Positions 7,246-14,189 of a stretch of 41,788 bases of DNA are shown piece by piece. The stretch lies in NCBI GenBank assembly GCA_964526665.1, contig CAZGJL010000007.1:1-41788 (forward strand), given 5' to 3'. Every line of letters starts with the position of its first letter. Within the stretch, counting starts at the first letter, position 1. Origin of the DNA: M50B91 sp964526665 (GTDB taxonomy: Bacteria > Patescibacteriota > Gracilibacteria > UBA4473). The notes below the pieces were generated by a model that was given only the letters and a program-made list of their open reading frames with translations, was not told where the DNA came from and did not search any database. Made by a program: the position numbers and the translations under genes.

Positions 7246-7333
7246 TCCAAACTACAATCTACAAACTTCAAATTTTAAATTTGGATTTTTTGTTCCCTCT
7301 CTTAATGTAAGAGGGGGTTAGGGGGCGTTATAA
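7246..7333 (-). repeat. Composite intergenic repeat, copy C (inverted)
   Basis: Read on the minus strand it has the same parts as copies A and B: TTATAACGCCCCCTAACC, the hairpin core CCTCTTACATTAAGAGAGG, then an AT-rich tail with TTTGAAGTTTGTAGATTG. Together with copy B it brackets the frr-ftsQ pair as an inverted repeat. Confidence 0.85.
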
Positions 7334-7352
7334 GAGAGAAAAGATTTTAAAT

Positions 7353-7381
7353 TTTTCAAAATGATAAACCTAGCGTACACT
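7353..7381 (+). promoter_or_regulatory. Candidate promoter of the aminopeptidase gene
   Basis: TTTTCA at 7353-7358, a 17-bp spacer and TACACT at 7376-7381, with a leader of about 23 nt. The leader has no ribosome binding site. Confidence 0.45.
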
Positions 7382-7410
7382 TCTCGAGAAAATTTACTCA
7401 AATAAAAAAC

Positions 7411-8853
7411 ATGAAAATCCGTGCTACCACTAAATTCATTGCAGCAGATGCCGTCGCTATACTCGTTCCAGAGAAAAAGTTTTCTCCGGCTCTAAAAAAA
7501 TTATTGAGTGGGGTACTTCCCACGGAAATAGTTACAGAAATTTCTCTTCGAATGAAAGAGGGAGATTTTACGGGGAAAAAGAATGAGGTGTTGCAGATTT
7601 TTCCAACAAAAAAAGGAATAAAAAAATGTATTCTTGTGGGTGTTGGGGATGAAAAAAATACAGACGAAACTCGTCGAGGAGCAGGAATTGCTATTCGAGC
7701 CCTTAAAAAACTAAAAGTAAAAAAAGTTTCATTTGCGCTTATTGATACCCTTGATTACAAAGCGGTTACTTCAGGTGTGGCAGCAGGAGCATATGAATTC
7801 AAATTAGGAGACATCAAGGAGAGAATTACGATTGAATCACTTACGATTTGCTCTCGTACAAAAATTTCTTCGGCTGATGTGAAATACGAAACAGCTCTCG
7901 CAGAAGCAGTAGTTTTTACGCGAGATTTAGTAAATCTTCCGGCGGGACACATGACTCCTGCGGATCTAGAAAAATCTGCACGAAAAGTAGCAAAAGGGAA
8001 AAATATATCGATAACTGTTTTGGATAAAAAGAAATTAGAGAAATTAAAAATGGGAGGGATTCTTGGTGTAGCTCAGGGATCAGATATTCCTGCACGAATG
8101 ATTCTCTTGGAATACAAAGGATCAAAAGACAAACCTACCGCATTGGTAGGAAAAGGAGTGTGTTTTGATTCAGGAGGATATAATTTGAAACCAACAAAAC
8201 ACATCGAAGCAATGCATAGTGATATGGCAGGAGCGGCAACGGTTTTGGGAATATTTCAGTGGCTCGCCGATCAGCAGCCCAAAGCGCATGTAATAGGAGT
8301 GATTGGAGCGGTAGAGAATATGATTTCTGGGGGAGCATTTCGTCCAGGAGATGTTATTACGATGGGAAACGGACAAACCTGTGAAGTAACCAATACAGAT
8401 GCTGAGGGACGATTGGTTTTAGCCGATTGTTTGCATCATGTGGTGACCAAGCACAAACCAGCGAAAATAATTGATTTTGCCACCCTTACAGGGGCGTGTA
8501 TTGCGGCGATGGGATATGAGATAACAGCACTGATGACGAATAATTCAGAATTATTAAAAACAGTTTCTCATGCAGCAAAATCACGAGACGAGCTTGTATG
8601 GGAATTACCAATTATTCCACTTTTTCGTGAAAAAATAAAAGCAGAAATTGCGGACCTGCAGTGTTGGACTGCTGGCGTGAGTGCAGGATCATCTATGGGA
8701 GGAGCTTTTCTTGAAAACTTTGTACAGAATACTCCGTGGATTCATTGTGACATGGCCGGGACAGCTTATCATGAAACAAGTGGTGACGAGCTGGCTCCAC
8801 GTGGAGCAACAGGAGTCATGGTACAAACTATGTGTGAGTGGTTACGGAAATAG
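7411..8853 (+). CDS. pepA: Cytosolic leucyl aminopeptidase (M17 family)
   Basis: A 480-residue two-metal exopeptidase that removes N-terminal residues from peptides. Seen: a macro-like N-terminal half, then the catalytic half with LVGKGVCFDSGGYNLKP (Lys248, Asp253), MHSDMAGAATVLG (Asp271) and the M17 signature NTDAEGRLVL at 328-337 (Asp330, Glu332, Arg334). All metal ligands are present, and the C-terminus HYETSGDELAPRGATGV-type loop (here YHETSGDELAPRGATGV) is intact. Such enzymes recycle amino acids, useful in an organism with limited biosynthesis (inference). A strong bidirectional terminator follows. Confidence 0.96.
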   Translation: MKIRATTKFIAADAVAILVPEKKFSPALKKLLSGVLPTEIVTEISLRMKEGDFTGKKNEVLQIFPTKKGIKKCILVGVGDEKNTDETRRGAGIAIRALKKLKVKKVSFALIDTLDYKAVTSGVAAGAYEFKLGDIKERITIESLTICSRTKISSADVKYETALAEAVVFTRDLVNLPAGHMTPADLEKSARKVAKGKNISITVLDKKKLEKLKMGGILGVAQGSDIPARMILLEYKGSKDKPTALVGKGVCFDSGGYNLKPTKHIEAMHSDMAGAATVLGIFQWLADQQPKAHVIGVIGAVENMISGGAFRPGDVITMGNGQTCEVTNTDAEGRLVLADCLHHVVTKHKPAKIIDFATLTGACIAAMGYEITALMTNNSELLKTVSHAAKSRDELVWELPIIPLFREKIKAEIADLQCWTAGVSAGSSMGGAFLENFVQNTPWIHCDMAGTAYHETSGDELAPRGATGVMVQTMCEWLRK

Positions 8854-8872
8854 AATTTTGAATTTGGATTAA

Positions 8873-8903
8873 AAAAAGCGTTGTCATCGGACAACGCTTT
8901 TTT
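8873..8903. terminator. Bidirectional terminator between pepA and the 8922 gene
   Basis: AAAAAGCGTTGTC, an ATCG loop, then GACAACGCTTTTT: a 13-bp stem with A and T runs on either side, serving both convergent genes. Confidence 0.92.
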
Positions 8904-8921
8904 ATAGTTTCTATATATTTC

Positions 8922-11090
8922 TTAGTGTGTGTTCTTCGTAAGGAATCCCGGAGGTGGATCCAGTGTGATTTTTCCATCTACGCGAAGAACAAAGGCGGCA
9001 TCATTGGGATCACAAACTCCAGCAGAAATTTCTGCACAACCAGTATCAACGTCAGGATCATATGTTCGCACGTTATGAAGGTCATACCTTTGTGCTATTG
9101 CTCCTGGGATATCAATTCCCCAAGGAGTAAATAAGCCATTAGTGGCGGTGTCTGTGCGACGAGATCCTCCAATGGTATTTTTTGCAAATAGCGTACCCAC
9201 GAGAAGCAGTTGATTTGATCGAGATCCACCTGCATTGGTATTGGCATTTGCCAAAGAGACACTATTTCCACTAAAGAATCCTCCATCAGCAAAGAGTGTT
9301 CCATTTAATTCTTTTACAGCTGATCCTACAAATATATTCCCGAGAAGGGGTTCTGGTCCCGCTTCGTCTCGCAAGAGAATAAGTCCAAAAGAATCAGCAG
9401 CAGTAGCATAGGTAAGATCCCCAGGAATAAGGACATTTCCATTTAACACAATAAGCGTATTTTTCCCCGTAGGAAGAGTGTCTGCGGTTAAAGTAAGAGT
9501 CGTATCCGGCGCACCAATTTGGTCGGATAAATCAACGACAACAACATCTTGTGTGCTGAAATCATTCCAGTCAAAAGCTAATGCAGTAGTCTTTATATCT
9601 GTAGCATTTCGAACAAGTCGATATCCATTTTTTATAATTTCTTCACGGATATCCATTGAGTGAAGACTTGAGATAGCGGTTATTTGGTTATCATCTCCTC
9701 CTACTAAATACATTTGATCCGTATTTCCAGAGACTATTCCTTCAACACTCATGCCAATATTTTTTGTGCCTACTCCATTCACATTCCATCCAACAATAGT
9801 AGGGTATGGAGCCGTAAGATTAGCATCAATGAGCTTCTCTTCAATAAGTGCTCCAATGGCACCAGCTGGATATTTTATTGTTTGGCCCTCAAGAACGTAG
9901 CTTGCAGTAGTAATAAGGGAAATAGTTTCTGCAGTAGTAGAAGAATTAGGACCAGGCCATATCTGTTTTGTTATAAGTTTCTCTTCGCCTTCCGTAACCT
10001 CCCCAAGTGAGAAAGTGAAAGTAGTATCTAAATTTTCCGCTGGAAGAGAAGGTAAAACAGCTGGTGGTAACAGCTCATCATAAAACTCATGCTCAGAAAT
10101 GCTTTCAAAAGTACTCTCGAGACTAGTGAGACCAGTAATCTTCGTGGAATCGTCTACGTTTTTGAGCACATTATTCATTTTAACATTTGAAAATAAAGTA
10201 ATGTTTGAGTCAGTAAATCCAGGAAGGATTTCAAGAGGAACATTAAATCGAAGACTAGCATCGACTGTTAAATCCGGAATACTGGATAATGAGACAGATC
10301 CGTCAGTATTTATTTCTTTGACATCCCTAAGCTTAAAATCAATATCTCGTGACACGACAGTAGAAAGAAAATATGGTCCTGTTCCTATGTTTATTGGCAC
10401 TTGTTTAATGCTTGGAGCTAATGCAGTGAGACTTAGCTCGGGTGGATTCGCGAAGTACCAATGGAAAGCAGTAGCAAAGGAGGAAGAGAGAAGAGTAGTT
10501 CCGTTAACACGCAATCCTGAACGAAATTTAGTGCTTATGTTTGCGTCGTCAGACGCTTCATCATCAGGAGTATATATCTTTACATCGAGCATATCTTGCA
10601 GGACATTATTTCCAAATTTATCAACTAAAGCAAGTGTTATATCACAATTATCTTCATTGTTAGCAGTTGCAACGCCACACTCAACAGCAAAAGAAGAAGT
10701 ATCCACATCAGGAGTAGCAGACGTGATATTAAATACTTGAGACGAAGGAAGAGTAAAAGTGTTTCCTGCATTATCTTTAATCTCAATGTCAAGAACATAC
10801 ACTCCCTCACCCTCATTCCCATCCGCATTTTCTATCGATTGAAAACATCGGTTTCCAGAGACATTCCAGTTTCCAAAATTATCGATAAGGTGTTTTGCAG
10901 CAGTAAAACCTAATTGGGTTAATGAAAAACTGTGTCCAGCAGAAATATTTACCCCTAAACAAATTGCTCCGGATGGACCATCGATGGTTATCGTGGAAGT
11001 ATCATAATCAATCCCCGATGAAGGGAAGGTAGTAGTTGCGGACGCCATTAGAGGCAGAAAGAGAATGAAACCGAGAAGAATCTTTTTCAT
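8922..11090 (-). CDS. Large secreted protein with Ig-like segments, function unknown
   Basis: A 722-residue exported protein. The first 18 residues (MKKILLGFILFLPLMASA) are a classic signal peptide; no C-terminal membrane anchor is visible. The N-terminal half has repeated Ig-like phrases (IEIKDNAGNTFTLPS, ALVDKFGNNVLQD), as in Big-type domains. The C-terminal third is rich in beta-type runs around VVVDLSDQIGAPDTTLTL and TLIVLNGNVLIPGDLTYA, then LFADGGFF and a SRSNQLLLVGTLFAKNT segment that suggests a beta-helix. The end (TCDPNDAAFVLRVDGK-like, near GVCDPNDAAF) contains paired cysteines. Probably surface-exposed or released. The start is fixed by the signal peptide, and transcription diverges from the cupin gene at 11189. 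Confidence 0.85.
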   Translation of the reverse strand: MKKILLGFILFLPLMASATTTFPSSGIDYDTSTITIDGPSGAICLGVNISAGHSFSLTQLGFTAAKHLIDNFGNWNVSGNRCFQSIENADGNEGEGVYVLDIEIKDNAGNTFTLPSSQVFNITSATPDVDTSSFAVECGVATANNEDNCDITLALVDKFGNNVLQDMLDVKIYTPDDEASDDANISTKFRSGLRVNGTTLLSSSFATAFHWYFANPPELSLTALAPSIKQVPINIGTGPYFLSTVVSRDIDFKLRDVKEINTDGSVSLSSIPDLTVDASLRFNVPLEILPGFTDSNITLFSNVKMNNVLKNVDDSTKITGLTSLESTFESISEHEFYDELLPPAVLPSLPAENLDTTFTFSLGEVTEGEEKLITKQIWPGPNSSTTAETISLITTASYVLEGQTIKYPAGAIGALIEEKLIDANLTAPYPTIVGWNVNGVGTKNIGMSVEGIVSGNTDQMYLVGGDDNQITAISSLHSMDIREEIIKNGYRLVRNATDIKTTALAFDWNDFSTQDVVVVDLSDQIGAPDTTLTLTADTLPTGKNTLIVLNGNVLIPGDLTYATAADSFGLILLRDEAGPEPLLGNIFVGSAVKELNGTLFADGGFFSGNSVSLANANTNAGGSRSNQLLLVGTLFAKNTIGGSRRTDTATNGLFTPWGIDIPGAIAQRYDLHNVRTYDPDVDTGCAEISAGVCDPNDAAFVLRVDGKITLDPPPGFLTKNTH

Positions 11091-11153
11091 GTGTTTTTAT
11101 TCACTCAGTATTTTCACAGAAAAAAGGAAGATATGCAATTTTTCTTGAAAAAT

Positions 11154-11182
11154 TTGGCATTCTCTCCAAAAATTCGTACTCT
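11154..11182 (+). promoter_or_regulatory. Promoter giving a leaderless mRNA for the cupin gene
   Basis: TTGGCA at 11154-11159, a 17-bp spacer, TACTCT at 11177-11182, and 6 bases to the GTG start at 11189. The distance places transcription start at the start codon. Confidence 0.65.
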
Positions 11183-11188
11183 CGCCTT

Positions 11189-11587
11189 GTGAAAAAACAT
11201 GAAATTCTTTCGTTTCCAGAATTTGCAGATGAGCGAGGAACGCTCGTTCCGTTTGAATTCGATACCCTGCCTTTCCTGCCACAGCGAGTATATCTGGTAA
11301 CTGCTACAGAAGGATCTACTCGAGGAGGACATGCACATGTCGTGGAAGAAGAGATTTTCTTGGTTACGAGTGGATCGGTTACATTGTTGGTCAATGATGG
11401 TTCAGGAGACCAGGAAATCATGCTTGATTCACAAACAAAAGGTGTTTTGGTGCGGACAGGATGCTGGCATGAGCTGCGGAATTTTTCTTCAGATGCTGTT
11501 GTTTTGGCTCTTTCATCCACAAAATATCTTCCAGGAGAAGGAAATTATATGACAGACAAAGAAAAATTTTTAAGCGCTAGCGCTTAA
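11189..11587 (+). CDS. WxcM/FdtA-type sugar 3,4-ketoisomerase-like cupin
   Basis: A 132-residue single-domain cupin. Family knowledge: FdtA/QdtA enzymes convert dTDP-4-keto-6-deoxyglucose to the 3-keto isomer on the way to 3-amino-deoxy sugars of surface glycans. Seen: the family N-terminus with DERGTLVPFE, RVYLVTA, the active-site strand STRGGHAHVVEEEIF with its paired histidines, VTLLVNDGSG, and GCWHELRNFSSDAVVLALSS. The start is GTG at 11189, supported by promoter spacing. No aminotransferase or nucleotidyltransferase partner lies nearby, so the substrate is uncertain. The stop codon is embedded in a 24-bp palindrome. Confidence 0.85.
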   Translation: MKKHEILSFPEFADERGTLVPFEFDTLPFLPQRVYLVTATEGSTRGGHAHVVEEEIFLVTSGSVTLLVNDGSGDQEIMLDSQTKGVLVRTGCWHELRNFSSDAVVLALSSTKYLPGEGNYMTDKEKFLSASA

Positions 11588-11590
11588 AAA
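11567..11590. terminator. 24-bp perfect palindrome overlapping the cupin gene stop
   Basis: Centred at 11578/11579, with AAGCGCT/AGCGCTT flanked by T5 and A5. The self-complementary stem ends in T on both strands, so it can terminate both the cupin gene and the convergent FemAB gene. The last codons and the TAA are part of it. With no unpaired loop bases the hairpin must open 3-4 bases at its tip. Confidence 0.7.
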
Positions 11591-11632
11591 CTTAAATCTT
11601 CAATTTGCAATCTACAAACTTCAAATTTAAAA
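11591..11632 (-). repeat. AT-rich tail fragment of the composite repeat
   Basis: CTTCAATTTGCAATCTACAAACTTCAAATTT matches the tail of copies A-C without the GC-rich hairpin part. It fills the convergent gap after the cupin gene and touches the end of the FemAB gene. Confidence 0.55.
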
Positions 11633-12637
11633 CAGTTTTTTCGCTACACGGTACAGTGCGTACCAGAATTTGTTAAACACAACTTCTCTTCCCGGAGCGA
11701 ATGTTTTTCGCATGCCTCCGAATTTCCACTTGAATTCCGAAATTCCTGCATAGGTGTGCTTGGGGTCGTTTTCAGGGGCAATTCCAAGGAAATCGTACGT
11801 CGTACATCCTCTTTCTCTTGCCTCTTGAATCATTGTCCACTGCAATACATATGGAGCCATTAAGTTTCTATAATTTGAGTCAGAGGTTGAAGCACCGAAA
11901 TAATAAATAGCACTGTCTCCTGTGAACGTTGAAATTGCGGCCGCGATACGTGTCCCATCTTCTGCCACGGCAAAGAACAGGTCTGCATATGGTGCGACAA
12001 GTTTCAAAAAATTCCGATAATATTCTTTTTCATGTCCAGAAAAAGCATCTCGATTTGTAGTTTCACTATTAAGACCCCAGAAATCAGTGAGATCTTTTTC
12101 GCTTACTTTTGATCCTTCAATTTTTACACACGTTACTCCCTTCTTTTGTGCCAAATTAATGTTATAACGACCTTTGCGTTTCATTTCCGTGAGAAGTTGA
12201 TCGTTCGGTTGCGTGAGGTCAAGAACGAGAGTGTCGGTTGGTTGATAATTTTGCGCCGTAGGGATACCGATTTCGAGACCGGTCTTGTTTTCCACATATG
12301 GATCAAATCTCCAGAAAAGGCCTCCTTCTTTTTTTAGCTGTTTTACGACGTGCTTAAGGAGAGCTAGCCCGTTTTTTTCATCGTTGAATACTGGTCCGCG
12401 TGCGGAGTACCACCATTTTTTCCCCATAAACCCGGTATCCATTCCAACGACAAATGTTGTTGCCACAATGTCGCCTTTTTCATTTCGCATTCCCCAGCCC
12501 TTCACCGGACTTCGACCAGGAATAGTTTCTTGAAAGGATTTCCAGACAGACACTTGATGCACAGATCCACGTTCAGATTTTAATACAAAATCATCCCACT
12601 GTTTGGCGACTGAATCCGAATAGCTGAAAAACTGCAC
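11627..12637 (-). CDS. FemAB-family (lipid II) aminoacyltransferase
   Basis: A 336-residue protein of the FemABX/MurM type, which uses aminoacyl-tRNA to add side-chain residues to lipid II or peptidoglycan. Seen: the N-terminal GNAT-like domain (SVHQVSVWKSFQET), the hallmark EMKRKGRYNINLAQKKGVTC, and the second GNAT fold ending in YDFLGIAPENDPKHTYAGISEFKWKFGG. It starts at GTG 12637, one base after the TAA of the FecR-type gene, so the two are co-transcribed. A near-perfect GAGACCGGTCTT palindrome at 12275-12286 is read as Lys-Thr-Gly-Leu between the two halves of the first domain. A role in interpeptide bridges fits the MurE and MurJ genes elsewhere in the window (inference). Confidence 0.88.
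   Translation of the reverse strand: MQFFSYSDSVAKQWDDFVLKSERGSVHQVSVWKSFQETIPGRSPVKGWGMRNEKGDIVATTFVVGMDTGFMGKKWWYSARGPVFNDEKNGLALLKHVVKQLKKEGGLFWRFDPYVENKTGLEIGIPTAQNYQPTDTLVLDLTQPNDQLLTEMKRKGRYNINLAQKKGVTCVKIEGSKVSEKDLTDFWGLNSETTNRDAFSGHEKEYYRNFLKLVAPYADLFFAVAEDGTRIAAAISTFTGDSAIYYFGASTSDSNYRNLMAPYVLQWTMIQEARERGCTTYDFLGIAPENDPKHTYAGISEFKWKFGGMRKTFAPGREVVFNKFWYALYRVAKKLF
12275..12286. repeat. GAGACCGGTCTC-family palindrome inside the FemAB gene
   Basis: GAGACCGGTCTT, 11 of 12 bases of the palindrome found around the transposase gene. Read in the gene as AAG ACC GGT CTC (Lys-Thr-Gly-Leu). Confidence 0.75.
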
Positions 12638-12638
12638 G

Positions 12639-14093
12639 TTATTTTGGAGTGTAATTTACGCGAATCGAGGTAGATGATTTTTCGTCTCCTGGTCCGATAG
12701 CAACAACAGTATAAGTGTTTTCGCCTATGACCATGTTTTCGTAATTTGCATTAGCAGTATATTTCCATGTCGTATCTCCGGGTTGGAATTTTTTTAAGCG
12801 AAATCCATTTACTTCTACGGCGATAGTTCGTGGATCAACAATTCCCGTAATACTAAGGATGGGTTCGTTGGTAGGAAAAGCATGTGTTTTATCAACCAGA
12901 GAAGGAAATCGAATTACTGGAACAGGGAAATCGGAAGTTGATTCTGCCACAACGACAGGATCATTTGTAGCATTATACGTAATCTCTACTGTTGATGGAG
13001 TTGATTCTTGACCATCTCGTGAAATAGAAATTACGGAGAAAGTGTTTTTTCCCGGAACAAGGGTTCCAAATTTCTTACTCGCGAAATAGGACCATTTTCG
13101 ATCACCTGGCTGAAATTTCGTAAGAATGTATCCATTTACACTAATGCGATAAGCATCTAGAGGAGCAACTCCTTCAAGTTTTAACATATCTTCTGCGGCA
13201 GGGATTATAGATCCTGCCAGGGGAGACTCAATAGTGGGAGAATTAAGTCCGTTTTTACTGGGATCCTGTTCTACAGGAGAGGCGGAACGCTCAATACGAT
13301 GACGAATTGTAGCGGCTTCCTGGGGACTAAACAGTTCTAGGTTTTTTAAATTCCATTCAGATTCTTCAAAAGCAGGATCAATATGTTCAATTGCTTTTGC
13401 GGCATCATCGGTAAAGAACAATTCTTTTGCGGCATCATCGATCAAAATTTGTTGTCCAATAGTTACTTCCAGGGGATCACTTCTTTCTCCACTGGAGTTT
13501 TTTGCCCGAAGAGTTGTTTTCCCACGCGAAACACGAAGAATGTCATCTGTTTCAACCGAAAGATTGAGAATAGCTCCTTTTACACTGACTTCACTTGATG
13601 GGGTATTAATGAGAAAGTGAGATTTCTTATTTGAAAACTCATTTTCAGCAATAGTTCCCCAAAGTTCACCGGTTTCTACATCGAGAGTGATTTCTTTCAC
13701 TCCTGATGAATTTTGTGATAATTCAGAAAAGGTAATATTTGTGTTAGGAGCCAAAACAACAACGCTTCCTCCATCGATAATTTCAATTGAGGCTTCACAA
13801 TTTCCTGTACAACGAACACTATCTCCTTCCAAAAATGTTTGTCCTGAACTTCCGCGTGTCCATAAGTCATCTCCATCGAGAGAAAACTCCAAGACTCCTT
13901 GGCGAACCTCAATTGTTGCTTCGGCAGAAATTTCTTCTCCACTAGAAAAGAACGAACGTCCTACTATAAAGAGGGCCACGATCCCTATTAGAAAAAGTAT
14001 TTTTCGGGAGGAACCCCCTCGAGGAGCCGATCTATGTCCCCGGTGAGAATGAGATGAATTAAATTTTTTACGAGATCGACGAGTATTATACAT
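12639..14093 (-). CDS. Membrane-anchored FecR-domain protein with two glucodextranase-B-like repeats
   Basis: A 484-residue bitopic protein. Residues 1-30 are basic and rich in Ser/His/Arg (cytoplasmic), 32-47 form the membrane segment (ILFLIGIVALFIVGRS), and a FecR-type domain follows (VLAPNTNITFSEL, VETGELWGTI, INTPSSEVSVKGAILNLSV, RVSRGKTTL). The C-terminal half holds two similar modules, each with VNG-(Y/F)-x-L-x-KFQPGD-x-x-W-x-Y and G-x-NT-(F/Y)-(S/T)-V, as in glucodextranase-B domains. No TonB-dependent iron system is present, so an envelope-sensing or adhesive role is likelier. ATG 14093 is chosen because AGGAGA lies 10 bases upstream (14104-14109); an earlier TTG in the same frame has no such support. 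Confidence 0.82.
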   Translation of the reverse strand: MYNTRRSRKKFNSSHSHRGHRSAPRGGSSRKILFLIGIVALFIVGRSFFSSGEEISAEATIEVRQGVLEFSLDGDDLWTRGSSGQTFLEGDSVRCTGNCEASIEIIDGGSVVVLAPNTNITFSELSQNSSGVKEITLDVETGELWGTIAENEFSNKKSHFLINTPSSEVSVKGAILNLSVETDDILRVSRGKTTLRAKNSSGERSDPLEVTIGQQILIDDAAKELFFTDDAAKAIEHIDPAFEESEWNLKNLELFSPQEAATIRHRIERSASPVEQDPSKNGLNSPTIESPLAGSIIPAAEDMLKLEGVAPLDAYRISVNGYILTKFQPGDRKWSYFASKKFGTLVPGKNTFSVISISRDGQESTPSTVEITYNATNDPVVVAESTSDFPVPVIRFPSLVDKTHAFPTNEPILSITGIVDPRTIAVEVNGFRLKKFQPGDTTWKYTANANYENMVIGENTYTVVAIGPGDEKSSTSIRVNYTPK

Positions 14094-14154
14094 CGCCCTG
14101 TATTCTCCTGAAATGTGATTTAATCGCAAATTTTGTTTGTTTTTTTTTATCTAG

Positions 14155-14163
14155 TGCTACAAT
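14155..14163 (+). promoter_or_regulatory. Extended -10 promoter of the 14190 gene
   Basis: TGCTACAAT, 26 bases before the ATG at 14190, with a TTGTTT-like -35 about 19 bases upstream. The leader is A-rich and has no ribosome binding site. Confidence 0.5.
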
Positions 14164-14189
14164 TTTTAGTGAAAAATAAAATAAATACC

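Noticed and set aside
1738..7333. Repeated GC-rich hairpin units as a CRISPR array
   Set aside because: The copies are kilobases apart, in both orientations, with no regular spacers and no cas genes.
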